Source: Bacteroidota bacterium (GTDB lineage: Bacteria; Bacteroidota; Ignavibacteria; OLB7). Taken from it: a stretch of 64,000 bases of DNA. This document shows positions 36,354-45,238 of the stretch, one piece after another. The stretch is taken from positions 75,659 to 139,658 of the forward strand of contig JAFDZV010000017.1 of NCBI GenBank assembly GCA_018266795.1, written 5' to 3'. Every line of letters begins with the position of its first letter. Position 1 is the stretch's first letter. Made by a program: the position numbers and the translations under genes. Under the pieces are notes generated by a model. That model was given only the letters and a program-made list of their open reading frames with translations, searched no databases and was not told the DNA's origin.

Positions 36354-37850
36354 GTCAATAACACTCCTTTCCGATCCGGGCTGCGGATCGTAACTGGACT
36401 AAGTGGATATGGGATGTTGTCAGAGGGGAGGCAGTGAGCAGGGGAATATGCTTAAAGCCGGGGCGAATATACCGCATGCCCCCGGGGATCGCAACTAAAT
36501 TGTGAGCAAGGTTTAGGATTGTTTACATCGGATGGCCGGCACTGGATGGCACGCGGAATAAATGATTTCCGAAGTCCGGAATTTCCGGTACGATTTACTC
36601 AAGGGCCTGCGGCGCTACAGGCCGCGTGGTTGAAGGCCTCCAGGGAGGCACATATCGGTGATGCGTACACGGCATCCGAATACCACCGATTCACTTCTCC
36701 ATCGTTCAATTGCGCATTCCATCGCAGCACGATGCAGTTCCGGCATTCGGAGTCCGGAATGATCGGCCCGCGTTTCAGAGCCGGAAACCACCGGCCGGCA
36801 TTTATACACCAAGGCATCGGGAACAATGTTACCAAGCGGATACACCGCTTCCTCTCTTCACGGCATTCCGGCAACGATCGCGATCGGTATCCGGACAGAT
36901 CTGCCGCAGCGGGCACGATCGGAGTGCGGAACCGCTGCGCCACGGCCGGCCGGCGGTTGCATGACGGCTGCACGCCGCACGTCCCGCCGGCAGCAGGTGA
37001 ACCGCTGGTGCAGGGCAATCAGGTTCCGCTGTGGCATCGTTCCTTCCACCGCCGGCAAGAGACTCCTCACGCTGCGCGGCCCGGGCATGGAAACGGAGAT
37101 CTCGAGAAGAGGAAGCGGGTGCCGCCTGCTCCCGGCAGGCTGCCGGCAACGGACTATCCGGCCCGCGGCATGGAATATCCCGAGGCCGGACGCCGCAGCC
37201 GGATTCGGAGCCCCCTTCTCACTTATTGTGCGGCGGATTGCCCCGAAGGACGTAGATTGATGCCATCCCTCACGGCCTCCTCCCCGGCCACTCTTCCGGT
37301 AATCGATACCTGCTCCGCATCGCGATACGTTTGGTCGTATCGGCAGGTGTCCTCGTGTATCGACATATCTGCCGAGTTCTTTCCTCCCTCGGCGGTAACC
37401 TATCGCTCCGCGATACGATTCGCCGCTAACTCGTGGTCCCTCGCACACGTTTACAAGACTGCCAAGGTATCGTTATTCGATGCCCTTCGATGCCCGATAC
37501 CATGGGCGTTCGGGACGTAACGAAACATTCTTTGACGGAGACGAGCATCGCGAGTCGTGTAGTTTGGCGCCCGCAATTTCGGCGCGTCCGCTGCACTTCC
37601 CGGCACGCGCTACGCCCCTCGGAAACAACGTTTCGGGCAGAGGCGGAATCGTAGTCCACCATCTCCCGATCGCAACGTCCGAGCCAGGTCTCTGAGCACT
37701 GAATAAGCACATGCAGAGAACAGGAGTGCAGTCAATCGATCCTAACCATATAGTTCCGGCAGTCCGCTCGTTGGATCGCAACCATGCCATGAGGGCACCG
37801 ATCTGCAGGGCGAACCGATCGTTGGACACAACCAATTGGGGAACAATTTC
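36354..37850. other. 1.5-kb region without a recognisable gene
   Basis: Apart from the locus promoter (36464-36499) and the leader of ompA, I see no gene here. Open frames exist on both strands but their residues are Arg/Pro/Cys-heavy and resemble nothing. The stretch has patchy AT-rich parts (36440-36560, 37220-37520). A TAGATTGA box at 37253 could start a transcript toward ompA or a small RNA, but without a well-spaced TTG. Confidence 0.5.
36464..36499 (-). promoter_or_regulatory. Promoter of the minus-strand locus (TTTAGTTG-N20-TATATTCG)
   Basis: On the minus strand, TATATTCG (36464-36471) is preceded after exactly 20 bp by TTG, within TTTAGTTG (36492-36499). This is the best match in the window to the Bacteroidota -33/-7 architecture. 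The first gene of the locus starts 111 bp downstream, and no other promoter as good is seen before the terminator at 14.8 kb. Confidence 0.6.
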
Positions 37851-39737
37851 ATGACGACACAACTGAAACGCACAGGATGGCACATCGCGATCGCGTTGAT
37901 CGCAGCCGCAATCCTTGCGATGCCACGAGTCGCCACGGCACAGGTTGAGCAGGGGAAGGTAGGCATAGGCATCGGAGGCTTCGGTACGAAGTACTTTGGT
38001 GAATTCAAGGACAACAACATCGGCACGGGCGGCAAGGTCGATCTGTTGTACAACCTCGCCAAGTATCTGACGATTCGCCTCGAGGGTGGTCTCATCAATT
38101 TCAAGTACGATGTCACGCCTTCGAAGATCTCTCAGTATCCCGATTACTTCGGCACACAGGGAATCGGCGGCCTGTATCCCGATCCTTCCACGTTCGATCC
38201 GGGCAACCCGGGATCGCGTCCGCCAACGAACGTGCGCATCGAGGATCAGAACAAGACGTCCGTGACGGACCTGGCACTCCACTTCAAGCTGAATCTGGTT
38301 CCCGACGGAGCGGCAAATCCGTATCTGTTCGTCGGCATGGAGTACCTCGGTTGGAAGGCCACCAACAAGAGCGGCGATGAACTCCCGAACCTGGCGTTGA
38401 AGCGCTACTCGCCGAATGCGTTCTCGCTCCCCTTCGGCGCAGGTGTCGAAGTATATGTGGATGAGAACTGGATGCTCGAAGCATCCGGCACCTATCACTT
38501 CGCCCTCACCGACTCGCTAGACGATTTCTCGGTGAACCGCCAGGGTGGCTCCACGAGCCCGCAGGATGGTCTGCTGACCGTGGGCATCGGCCTGGCGTAT
38601 TACTTCGGTTCCTCCGACAACGACGGCGACGGCCTCACCAACAAGGAGGAGCGCCGCCTTGGCACCGACCCGAACAATCCGGACACCGACGGCGATGGGC
38701 TGCGTGACGGCGACGAGGTGCGCGTGTACGGCACGAACCCGCTGGAGAAGGATACCGACGGCGACGGCCTGACCGATGGCGATGAGGTGAACACCTACAA
38801 GACCAACCCGACGAACAAGGACACCGACGGCGACGGCCTGACCGACGGCGCGGAGGTTACCACGTACAAGACCAACCCGCTCGTTACCGATACCGACGGC
38901 GATGGCCTTACCGATGGTGACGAGGTGAACACCTACAAGACCAACCCGACGAACAAGGACACCGACGGCGACGGCCTGACCGACGGCGACGAGGTGAACA
39001 AGTACAAGACGGTGCCGACGAACAAGGATACCGATGGTGACCTGCTCAGCGACGGCGACGAGGTGAACAAGTACCATACGAATCCTCTCGAGAAGGACAC
39101 TGACGGCGATGGCCTGAGCGATTACGAGGAGATCATGAACTACAAGACGAACCCGACGCTCAAGGATACCGACGGTGACTCGCTCAGCGACGGCGACGAG
39201 GTGCATCGCACGAAGACCGACCCGTTGAAGCAGGATACGGATGGCGACGGCGTTCGCGACGATGTCGACGCATGCCCGCTGATCCCCGGCAAGGCTCAGG
39301 AAGGCCCGCGCAACGGCTGCCCGGAGGCACCGAAGAAGGGAACGAAGGTCGACTTCAACGACATTCTCTTCATCGTCAACACGGACAACTTCAATTTCGA
39401 CGTGCCGGAGACGGCAGCGAACCTGAACAAGATGCTGCAGTACATCAACCAGTGCGACAATCTGAAGGTGACCCTGGAAGGCCACGCCTCATCCGAGGGG
39501 AACCCGAAGCGCAATCAGGAACTCTCCGACATGCGCGCAAAGAAGGTGCGTGACTGGCTGGTACAGCAGGGTGTGAATCCGACGAAGATCCTTGGCGCCA
39601 TCGGCTATGGCTCATCGCGTCCGAAGGTGAAGGAACCGAGCGCAAAGGAAGCCAAGAAGATGAGCAAGGACGAGCTCGAGGCGATTCGCAAGCAGAACCG
39701 CCGTATCTCGGTAGCCGTTGTTCAGGGCTGCGACTAG
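37851..39737 (+). CDS. OmpA-family outer-membrane protein with thrombospondin type-3 repeats
   Basis: A 628-aa protein. Residues 1-30 are a signal peptide (ATAQ). Residues about 31-250 are a small beta barrel ending GIGLAYYFG. Residues about 256-473 hold ten calcium-binding TSP3-type units (DTDGDGLTDGDE with spacers such as NTYKTNPTNK). Residues about 498-627 are the OmpA C-terminal peptidoglycan-binding domain (LEGHASSEG, NQELSDMRAKKVRDWL, GYGSSRP, NRRISV). It links the outer membrane to the cell wall; the rigid Ca-loaded repeats act as a spacer. The ATG at 37851 is preferred to the TTG at 37836 because it follows GGGGA at good distance and opens on the basic signal peptide. An intact terminator follows. 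Confidence 0.95.
   Translation: MTTQLKRTGWHIAIALIAAAILAMPRVATAQVEQGKVGIGIGGFGTKYFGEFKDNNIGTGGKVDLLYNLAKYLTIRLEGGLINFKYDVTPSKISQYPDYFGTQGIGGLYPDPSTFDPGNPGSRPPTNVRIEDQNKTSVTDLALHFKLNLVPDGAANPYLFVGMEYLGWKATNKSGDELPNLALKRYSPNAFSLPFGAGVEVYVDENWMLEASGTYHFALTDSLDDFSVNRQGGSTSPQDGLLTVGIGLAYYFGSSDNDGDGLTNKEERRLGTDPNNPDTDGDGLRDGDEVRVYGTNPLEKDTDGDGLTDGDEVNTYKTNPTNKDTDGDGLTDGAEVTTYKTNPLVTDTDGDGLTDGDEVNTYKTNPTNKDTDGDGLTDGDEVNKYKTVPTNKDTDGDLLSDGDEVNKYHTNPLEKDTDGDGLSDYEEIMNYKTNPTLKDTDGDSLSDGDEVHRTKTDPLKQDTDGDGVRDDVDACPLIPGKAQEGPRNGCPEAPKKGTKVDFNDILFIVNTDNFNFDVPETAANLNKMLQYINQCDNLKVTLEGHASSEGNPKRNQELSDMRAKKVRDWLVQQGVNPTKILGAIGYGSSRPKVKEPSAKEAKKMSKDELEAIRKQNRRISVAVVQGCD
38617..39270 (+). repeat. Tandem coding repeats (TSP3 units) within the OmpA-like gene
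   Basis: Ten units of about 22-23 codons. Several neighbours are nearly identical at DNA level (for example the units at about 38759 and 38897), so unit number could vary by recombination. Confidence 0.85.
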
Positions 39738-39836
39738 CAGTTCCCGGCAGCAGACACCGGCGCTCGAGCGGTAACAACCAGCCGGCGCCGAGCGAGTGGG
39801 CTTCGTAAGTCCCGAATACTATCGAGTCATGTTGAA

Positions 39837-39872
39837 GGCACGGCCGCTCCGGTTACCCGGAGCGGCCGTGCC
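39837..39872 (+). terminator. Strong hairpin after the OmpA-like gene
   Basis: GGCACGGCCGCTCCGG (39837-39852) pairs perfectly with 39857-39872 across a TTAC loop, followed by GTTTCG. It lies 100 bp after the ompA stop and is the best terminator-like hairpin in the window. Confidence 0.75.
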
Positions 39873-40123
39873 GTTTCGAAGCACACATACGCCGCCGGCC
39901 GCAGCCCGATCGGACCGGCCGGCGCGCCTGCAGTGTCCAATTCCTCCCCCCTCGCTCCTCTTAGACATACGACGTATGCATACCGGCTCACACACGGCAC
40001 AGCCCCGGCAGTGTTTCGGTATGCGGGTGGAGTTCATGTCTCCGCCTTCGGGACGTTGCAGCCGGCGGAGGAATGCCGCATGATGATGCGATCTGCTCCA
40101 CCATGCTGTCCCGGCGATCATCA

Positions 40124-40187
40124 GCGCCCGCAGGGCGGTTGAAGTGGCACGGTCCAACGGCGCTCACTCGTCGCTGCCTGCGGGCGC
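40124..40187. repeat. 11-bp inverted repeat before a small secreted-protein gene
   Basis: GCGCCCGCAGG (40124-40134) and its exact complement (40177-40187) are separated by 42 bp in an otherwise empty 520-bp intergenic region (39738-40260). It could be an operator or a leader stem. Confidence 0.4.
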
Positions 40188-40260
40188 ACTCCATTCAACC
40201 CGAACCGGCAATGCATCATGTATTGCCAACGGGAACGGTCCACAAACATCACACCCGACA

Positions 40261-40647
40261 ATGAAGAAGAACCATTGTTTCAAGCCGGCACTCGGCGCGA
40301 TGCTGTGCGCGCTGGCAATGCTCTGTTCCGTTGCCCGGACAAACGCGCAGACAACAGGCCCGCTGACGGTCAGGAACAACACAACCTGTACGGTCACGGT
40401 ATGCGATGCATCGGGCACTGTCTGCGCCACCTTCGCACCGGGGATCACAACCGCGCAGATCCCATGCACCACGAGCGCACTCGCGATTCGGACCTGCGGC
40501 ACGCTGCGCAAGATTCCGCTCTTCGGCAGTCTGACAAATGTGAGCCTCGGCACCTGTTGCGCTGACATCTCCTTCACCGCCGGATTCGTCGGCTGCACAT
40601 TCTTCCTCGTGATCAATACGGCCGCGGGCCCGTGCCCATGCGTTTGA
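40261..40647 (+). CDS. Small Cys-rich secreted protein (copy 1)
   Basis: A 128-aa protein. The signal peptide (MKKNHCFKPALGAMLCALAM..., cleavage near TNAQ) is followed by a mature domain of about 98 residues with ten or so Cys (NNTTCTVTVCDASGTVCATF, CTTSALAIRTCG, GTCCADISF, CPCV at the end). The Cys layout matches the 41220 product: NNTxC.x(T)xC, a central C-C, a CC pair, and a final CxCV. It probably forms disulfides outside the cytoplasm. Function unknown. The frame upstream is open, but the ATG at 40261 alone gives a signal peptide. Confidence 0.75.
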   Translation: MKKNHCFKPALGAMLCALAMLCSVARTNAQTTGPLTVRNNTTCTVTVCDASGTVCATFAPGITTAQIPCTTSALAIRTCGTLRKIPLFGSLTNVSLGTCCADISFTAGFVGCTFFLVINTAAGPCPCV

Positions 40648-41219
40648 GAGTTCCGGACAAACCGGATGGCAATGACCGGTCGGCCGGTCATGCAGCGGCT
40701 GTAAACAGGCGCTCGCAGCGTTCCCGGCACAACAGAGTGTCGCTGTCCCGGGCTTTGCTCTCTTCTGCAATCGACCAGAAACACTCGGCGAGCCGCAGGC
40801 GAGCGTATGCACGTTGGGCCTGCGTTGTACTCAGGCTCTTCCTCCGGATGGAGATCGCGGAGTAAACTCCGCGATAACACAACGAACCGGACCCTTGGTT
40901 ACGAACGGCCATCGATGACATTCGAGGCCGTTCTGCCGGGAACCTTCGGCATGTCCATTTTCGCGGCTGCCGATTCTCTTTATCAGTGGAAGGTCATGTC
41001 CGTAGAGTTCCAACATTCGGCGCCGCAAGACCTGCAGGCTCTGAACACATCCCGGTTTCGACAGGAACTGTTAACCGCACGGCGTGAAGTTCGCACTGTG
41101 CCGTGCTCCCGCTCCGGCAGGCTCCGCCGGCTGCAGGAGCCCGACGGTGTGGAAGCACGAACGGCATGAACACCAGCTGCCCCCGATTCGTTCACCAAAT
41201 CTCATAGGAGAGAAGTTCC
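40648..41219. other. Intergenic region with a hairpin at 40854-40875
   Basis: About 570 bp with no gene I can support. ATCGCGGAGT (40854-40863) pairs exactly with 40866-40875 across AA, forming a near-continuous palindrome. A minus-strand frame of 77 codons (40688-40921) has a partly helical, charged end but no family match. Confidence 0.5.
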
Positions 41220-41615
41220 ATGCAACGCAGAATGCTTCTTGCGACGCTGGTGCTGGCGATCGGCGCGGCCAGCGTGTACCTCTTCCCCGCCGGCCTGATG
41301 GCACAGGGCGATTGCTGTCTCAACGTCGTCAACAATACGGGCTGCCGTCTCACGATCTGCGCCCAGTTCGGCAACCTGGAACGATGCGTTACGGTGGAAC
41401 CGCATTCGGAGACACAGTTCTTCGTTCCCTGTGTGGATGCGCCGCAGTTCGCCGTGCGCAACGCGTGCAATCATCTGGTGCCGCTCGCATTCGGTGACTG
41501 CGTTGTGACGCCAATCGGCGACTTCTGCTGCAGCCGCGTCTGCCTTGGGCACCGCAACGGCTGCATCGAGGTTGTGGCATCACCTTCGCCGATCGATTGC
41601 GTCTGCGTGGATTAG
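41220..41615 (+). CDS. Small Cys-rich secreted protein (copy 2)
   Basis: A 131-aa protein with a signal peptide (MQRRMLLATLVLAIGAASV..., cleavage near LMAQ) and a mature region with twelve or so Cys: CCLNVVNNTGCRLTICAQFG, ERCVTVEP, PCVDAPQFAVRNAC, DFCCSRVCLGHRNGC and a terminal CVCVD. It shares the layout of the 40261 product, including the CC pair and the final CxCV. A strong AGGAGAG ribosome site precedes the ATG. The pair also recalls, more distantly, the Cys-rich N-termini of the secreted pair at 3.7-5.2 kb. Function unknown. Confidence 0.78.
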   Translation: MQRRMLLATLVLAIGAASVYLFPAGLMAQGDCCLNVVNNTGCRLTICAQFGNLERCVTVEPHSETQFFVPCVDAPQFAVRNACNHLVPLAFGDCVVTPIGDFCCSRVCLGHRNGCIEVVASPSPIDCVCVD

Positions 41616-41932
41616 GTACCGTCCGATCATCCCCTTGTGAGCCGGTCGCGAGCGATCGGCCCGAACGGGATTGTCGGGCAGAGCCCCGGTACGTGCGCGG
41701 AACAGGTCCGCAGGCAGCTCTCTTCGCATCCGCACCACGACCTCATGCGGAAACGGGGATTGAACCGCAGGCTGCACAGCCGAAACGGCGGCTGTCCGGA
41801 TGGACGGACCATTGCACTGACTTCCCCTCTGCTATGTGGCGTAGTGGAGGGAAGCGTTGGCCTTCCGCATCACCCGGTATTGCGCCATGCGACTCGACGC
41901 ATGGCAACCGGCTTTCGCCGGCCATCGCTCCG

Positions 41933-41960
41933 AAGGGACGACGCATGTGCGTCGTCCCTT
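41933..41960. terminator. Perfect 13-bp stem (AAGGGACGACGCA)
   Basis: AAGGGACGACGCA (41933-41945) and its exact complement (41948-41960) flank TG; the right arm ends in CCCTT followed by TGTCGTTT. It could terminate the 41220 transcript or be a protein-binding palindrome before the RraA-like gene. Confidence 0.5.
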
Positions 41961-42046
41961 TGTCGTTTGGCGCGGCTCCATCCGGCAGGGCTGCGCCCGT
42001 GCACGATGACCGCCGCGAAGGACGATCGGCATTGTACCGGAAGCTC

Positions 42047-42054
42047 TAACTTGC
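42047..42054 (+). promoter_or_regulatory. Candidate -7 box (TAACTTGC)
   Basis: TAnnTTGC box 50 bp before the RraA-like gene. The nearest upstream TTG (42032) is only 12 bp away, so the -33 is not ideal. Confidence 0.3.
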
Positions 42055-42096
42055 GCAGCCGGCCGTGCAGCCGGGTCACACTTCTCACCGGATATC

Positions 42097-42765
42097 ATGA
42101 GCGACACGACACCGATCGACCGTACAGTTCTTCAGGGGATGCTCCGCTTCTATTCGCCTCTGCTCTCGGACACGATGGAGCGGCTGGGCATGCCGAGCGG
42201 CGCGCTTCACCATGCAATTCAATCAACCTTTCCGGACCCCGGCCTCAAGGTCTGCGGCCGGGCCTTCCCATGCAGCGTGGTTCCGACGTCGGAGTATGTG
42301 GAGATCCACACGCTGCTGGAGATGGTGGACAGCATTCCGGAGAACGCGTTCGTGATCGTGGCGGCGGACTCGCCGGTGGATGCAGCGCTCTGGGGAGGGA
42401 TGATGAGCGCGCGCGCGCGATCGCGCGGCGCGGTTGCAGCCGCTGTGAACGGCGGCGTGCGCGACATCGAGCAGATCGCCGCACTCGGGTTTCCCGTGTT
42501 CGGCGAATACAGATGCATCAAGGATATCCGCACCCGCGGATACATGGCGGCCTATGATGTGACGGTGGACTGCGGCGGCGTGGAGATCGCGCCCGGCGAT
42601 CTGGTGTTCGGCGACGCCAACGGCGTGATTGCTGTACGGCGGGGGGACGTGGAGACATTGTATGCGGAGCTGGAGCGTGCGTTCACCGAGGAAGCCGCAA
42701 CCCAGCGCGGCCTGGTGGATGGCGGCGCTGCCCGCTCGCTGTTCGATCAGTTCGGCCGCTTCTGA
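42097..42765 (+). CDS. RraA-like protein (HMG/oxaloacetate aldolase superfamily)
   Basis: A 222-aa protein of the RraA/MenG-like fold. Recognisable blocks are LSDTMERLG at the N-terminus, AALWGGMMSARARSRGAVAA, the strongly conserved NGGVRDIEQIAALGFPVF, the CGGVEIAPGDLVFGDANGV core and a C-terminal helix. The family includes inhibitors of RNase E and metal-dependent 4-hydroxy-4-methyl-2-oxoglutarate aldolases; many copies are misnamed dimethylmenaquinone methyltransferase. The Arg-Asp pair in GGVRD, which the aldolases use, is present, so an aldolase or decarboxylase is favoured. The gene ends 36 bp before the GluQ-RS gene and may be co-transcribed with it. Confidence 0.85.
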   Translation: MSDTTPIDRTVLQGMLRFYSPLLSDTMERLGMPSGALHHAIQSTFPDPGLKVCGRAFPCSVVPTSEYVEIHTLLEMVDSIPENAFVIVAADSPVDAALWGGMMSARARSRGAVAAAVNGGVRDIEQIAALGFPVFGEYRCIKDIRTRGYMAAYDVTVDCGGVEIAPGDLVFGDANGVIAVRRGDVETLYAELERAFTEEAATQRGLVDGGAARSLFDQFGRF

Positions 42766-42801
42766 GCGCAGCCGTGTACGGTTCCCGTATGATTCGCGAC
42801 A

Positions 42802-43788
42802 ATGAACGGACACGACATCTCTTTCAACGGGCTCCATCGCCCGGTTCCCGGCGTGCCGCGAGGCCGCCTGGCTCCGAGCCCAACGGGGTATCTGCATCTG
42901 GGCAACGCACGCTCGTTCCTGCTGGCGTGGCTTCAGATGCGATCCGTTGGAGGCGAGATCGTTCTGCGCATCGAGGATCTCGACCAGGCACGCGCCGTTC
43001 CTGACGGCGCCCGCCGGATCGTGCAGGATCTCGAGTGGCTGGGCCTGGACTGGGACAACGAGCTCTCGCCGGACTTCGCCCAATCCAACAGGATGTCGAT
43101 ATATCGTGATACGATATCATCGTTGAAGGATCGCGGCCGGCTGTACGAGTGCTTCTGTTCGCGTCGGGAGCTGCGCGAGATTGCGAGCGCGCCGCACGGA
43201 AGCGCCGGCGACTACTACGACGGAAGCTGCCGCAGGCTGACGCCGGAGGAGCGCCTGGAACGCCGCGCCGCCAAGGAGCCGGCGCTCCGGTTCATCGTGC
43301 CCGCCGGAACGATCGTCACCTTCACCGACCTGGTTGCAGGCATCGTCAGGGACGATCTCTCCCGCACCACCGGCGACTTCATCGTAGCCCGCGCGGACGG
43401 CGTCCCCGGCTATCAGCTTGCCGTCGTACTGGACGATATCGCGATGGGTATCACTCACGTGCTTCGCGGCAACGACCTGCTTGCCTCAACGCCGCGGCAG
43501 ATCCTGCTGCACCGCACGTTCAACGCGGAGCCGCCTGCCTACGCGCACGTACCGTTGATTCTGGGAGCGGACGGCACGCGGCTGGCGAAACGGCACGGCT
43601 CGGTCTCGCTGGCGGAACTGCGCGGCGCCGGAGTATCGGCAGCCTCGATCGTGGGCTGGCTGGCCTCGAGCTGCGGGCTGCGCCCCACTCCCGCGCCCTG
43701 CATGCCGGACGATCTGGTTGAAGGGTTCAACCTGGCATCGATTGTGCGAAGCCCAACGGCAACCGACAGGGAGATTGCGTTCCGGTAA
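42802..43788 (+). CDS. gluQ: Glutamyl-Q tRNA(Asp) synthetase
   Basis: A 328-aa paralogue of the GluRS catalytic core with no anticodon-binding domain. The class I HIGH-type motif is PSPTGYLHLGNARS near residue 25, followed by LRIEDLDQARAVP. A zinc-site segment (YECFCSRRELREI with YYDGSC) lies in the middle, and the KMSKS equivalent is RLAKRHGS near residue 262. Length fits GluQ-RS. It loads glutamate onto the queuosine base at position 34 of tRNA(Asp) in the cytoplasm, so the organism should make or salvage queuosine. The end lies 27 bp from the convergent MFS gene. Confidence 0.9.
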   Translation: MNGHDISFNGLHRPVPGVPRGRLAPSPTGYLHLGNARSFLLAWLQMRSVGGEIVLRIEDLDQARAVPDGARRIVQDLEWLGLDWDNELSPDFAQSNRMSIYRDTISSLKDRGRLYECFCSRRELREIASAPHGSAGDYYDGSCRRLTPEERLERRAAKEPALRFIVPAGTIVTFTDLVAGIVRDDLSRTTGDFIVARADGVPGYQLAVVLDDIAMGITHVLRGNDLLASTPRQILLHRTFNAEPPAYAHVPLILGADGTRLAKRHGSVSLAELRGAGVSAASIVGWLASSCGLRPTPAPCMPDDLVEGFNLASIVRSPTATDREIAFR

Positions 43789-43815
43789 CGACGTGGAGCC
43801 AGGGGATGGAGCGAT

Positions 43816-45069
43816 CTACCCGGCCGTATCATCGAAGCGAACGTTGCGCACGGAGCGGAGCGTGAGCGCAACAACCCCCACGATACCGGCAAGCATGCCT
43901 CCGTACACGATCGTGAGGCGCGGGCCGATCAGCGTGCAGACAACGCCGGTGATGCCGGCGGAGAGCGCCGCAACGCCCAGCACCGCGATATCGATGTAGC
44001 CGAATGCACGGCCAAGCACATGCTGCGGCACCAGCCGCTGCACCATGGTTGCTCGCGAGACGATGATCATCGGAATCGCAAGCGCGTGAATGAACGTGAA
44101 GAGATAGAGCAGCGGCAATGTATCGGCCCAGAGATAGAGCACGAAGGTCAGTCCGTCGAACACGAGGCCGTACGCCCACAGCCTGCCGAGCGAGCGCATT
44201 CTCGGGAATCGATGCAACAGCACTCCCGTGATCGTCATCCCAACTGCATACATCAGCTCGACGATCGCGTAGTTGCCGATGGTGCCGCCAAACACGCGCT
44301 TCACCAGCAGCGGAGTCCCGACGAACGCCGGCCCCATCAGAAGGAGATTGTTGATCAGGGTCAGCAGAAACACCGCACGCACGCTTCGGTTCCCCATCAC
44401 GGTGCGAAGGCCCGCGGCCACCTCCTGCTTCAGGTGATCGAACGTGATGCGGCTCCGGTCGCCGGATGCAAGCGGTGCAGCGATGAAATAGATGGCGGTA
44501 AAGGAGATGATGTAGGTGACGGCATTTGCTCCGAGCAGCGTCGCCGGACCGCGCCGGCCGGAGCCGAAGGCGGCGAACATCGGGCCGGCCATCGACGCGA
44601 ACTGCCGTGACGACTGCATCACCGCGTTCACTCCGAACAGGCTCCCCGGCTCATCGACGATAAGCGGCAGCGCGGAGTTGTACGCCGGATTGAAGAAGGC
44701 GGTGAGCGTGGTCACCGCCATCACGGCAATTCCCGCCATCGTGAGGTTCAACCCTCCCATCACCGCCAGCAACGGGATTCCCGCGAGCACCAGAGCCCGG
44801 CCGCCATCGGCGGCAAGCATCACACGCTTGCGATCGCGGCGATCGACGTACACGCCTGCGGCAAGGCCGAAGAGAACGATGGGGACATAGGCAATGGTCT
44901 GGAACAGTCCGACCGCGGTTTCGGAGTTGGTAAGATCGAGCGCGAGGAAGATGAAGCCGATGGAGATCAGCGAATCACCGAAGCCGGATGCCACCTGCCC
45001 GATCCACAGGAGCAACAGGTCGCGCTTCCCGAGAAAGTAGCGTTGGTACAACGAGGCACGAACGGGCAT
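43816..45069 (-). CDS. Major facilitator superfamily transporter
   Basis: A 417-aa inner-membrane protein with about 12 helices. The first is LLLLWIGQVASGFGDSLISI, and the MFS loop 2-3 motif appears as AGVYVDRRDRKRVML. It resembles the MFS_3/enterobactin-exporter-like (EntS) branch, usually drug or metabolite efflux. The substrate cannot be read. The start at 45069 leaves the typical short cytoplasmic N-terminus (SLYQRYFLGKRDLLLL); 41 further upstream codons are open but not protein-like. It is convergent with gluQ and stands alone. Confidence 0.88.
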   Translation of the reverse strand: MPVRASLYQRYFLGKRDLLLLWIGQVASGFGDSLISIGFIFLALDLTNSETAVGLFQTIAYVPIVLFGLAAGVYVDRRDRKRVMLAADGGRALVLAGIPLLAVMGGLNLTMAGIAVMAVTTLTAFFNPAYNSALPLIVDEPGSLFGVNAVMQSSRQFASMAGPMFAAFGSGRRGPATLLGANAVTYIISFTAIYFIAAPLASGDRSRITFDHLKQEVAAGLRTVMGNRSVRAVFLLTLINNLLLMGPAFVGTPLLVKRVFGGTIGNYAIVELMYAVGMTITGVLLHRFPRMRSLGRLWAYGLVFDGLTFVLYLWADTLPLLYLFTFIHALAIPMIIVSRATMVQRLVPQHVLGRAFGYIDIAVLGVAALSAGITGVVCTLIGPRLTIVYGGMLAGIVGVVALTLRSVRNVRFDDTAG

Positions 45070-45238
45070 CGTTTCAGAAGTTCGTGGTCGATTGTCAGTG
45101 GTTGTAGTCCACCGGAGGGCGGAGTTCCGCTCCGCGCACTGCAATCCATGTACGTACGAATTCGTTGCCCGGATCTTCACGGCGGGACGCAACCCGCTGG
45201 CGTACGTCGGCCGGCCGCACCGGCTGACGCCCGTTACC

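Larger units (their letters stand above)
41616..42096. other. Intergenic region with a perfect hairpin and promoter
   Basis: About 480 bp without a gene. It holds the hairpin at 41933-41960 and a promoter-like box at 42047. Confidence 0.5.

Noticed and set aside
36519-37520. 333-codon plus-strand frame in the empty region before ompA
   Set aside because: Composition is Arg/Ser/His-rich and irregular, with no ribosome site and no recognisable motif.
40688-40921. 77-codon minus-strand frame with a charged helical end
   Set aside because: The C-terminal half looks faintly like a helical repeat protein, but it is short, has no start signal, overlaps a hairpin and matches nothing.
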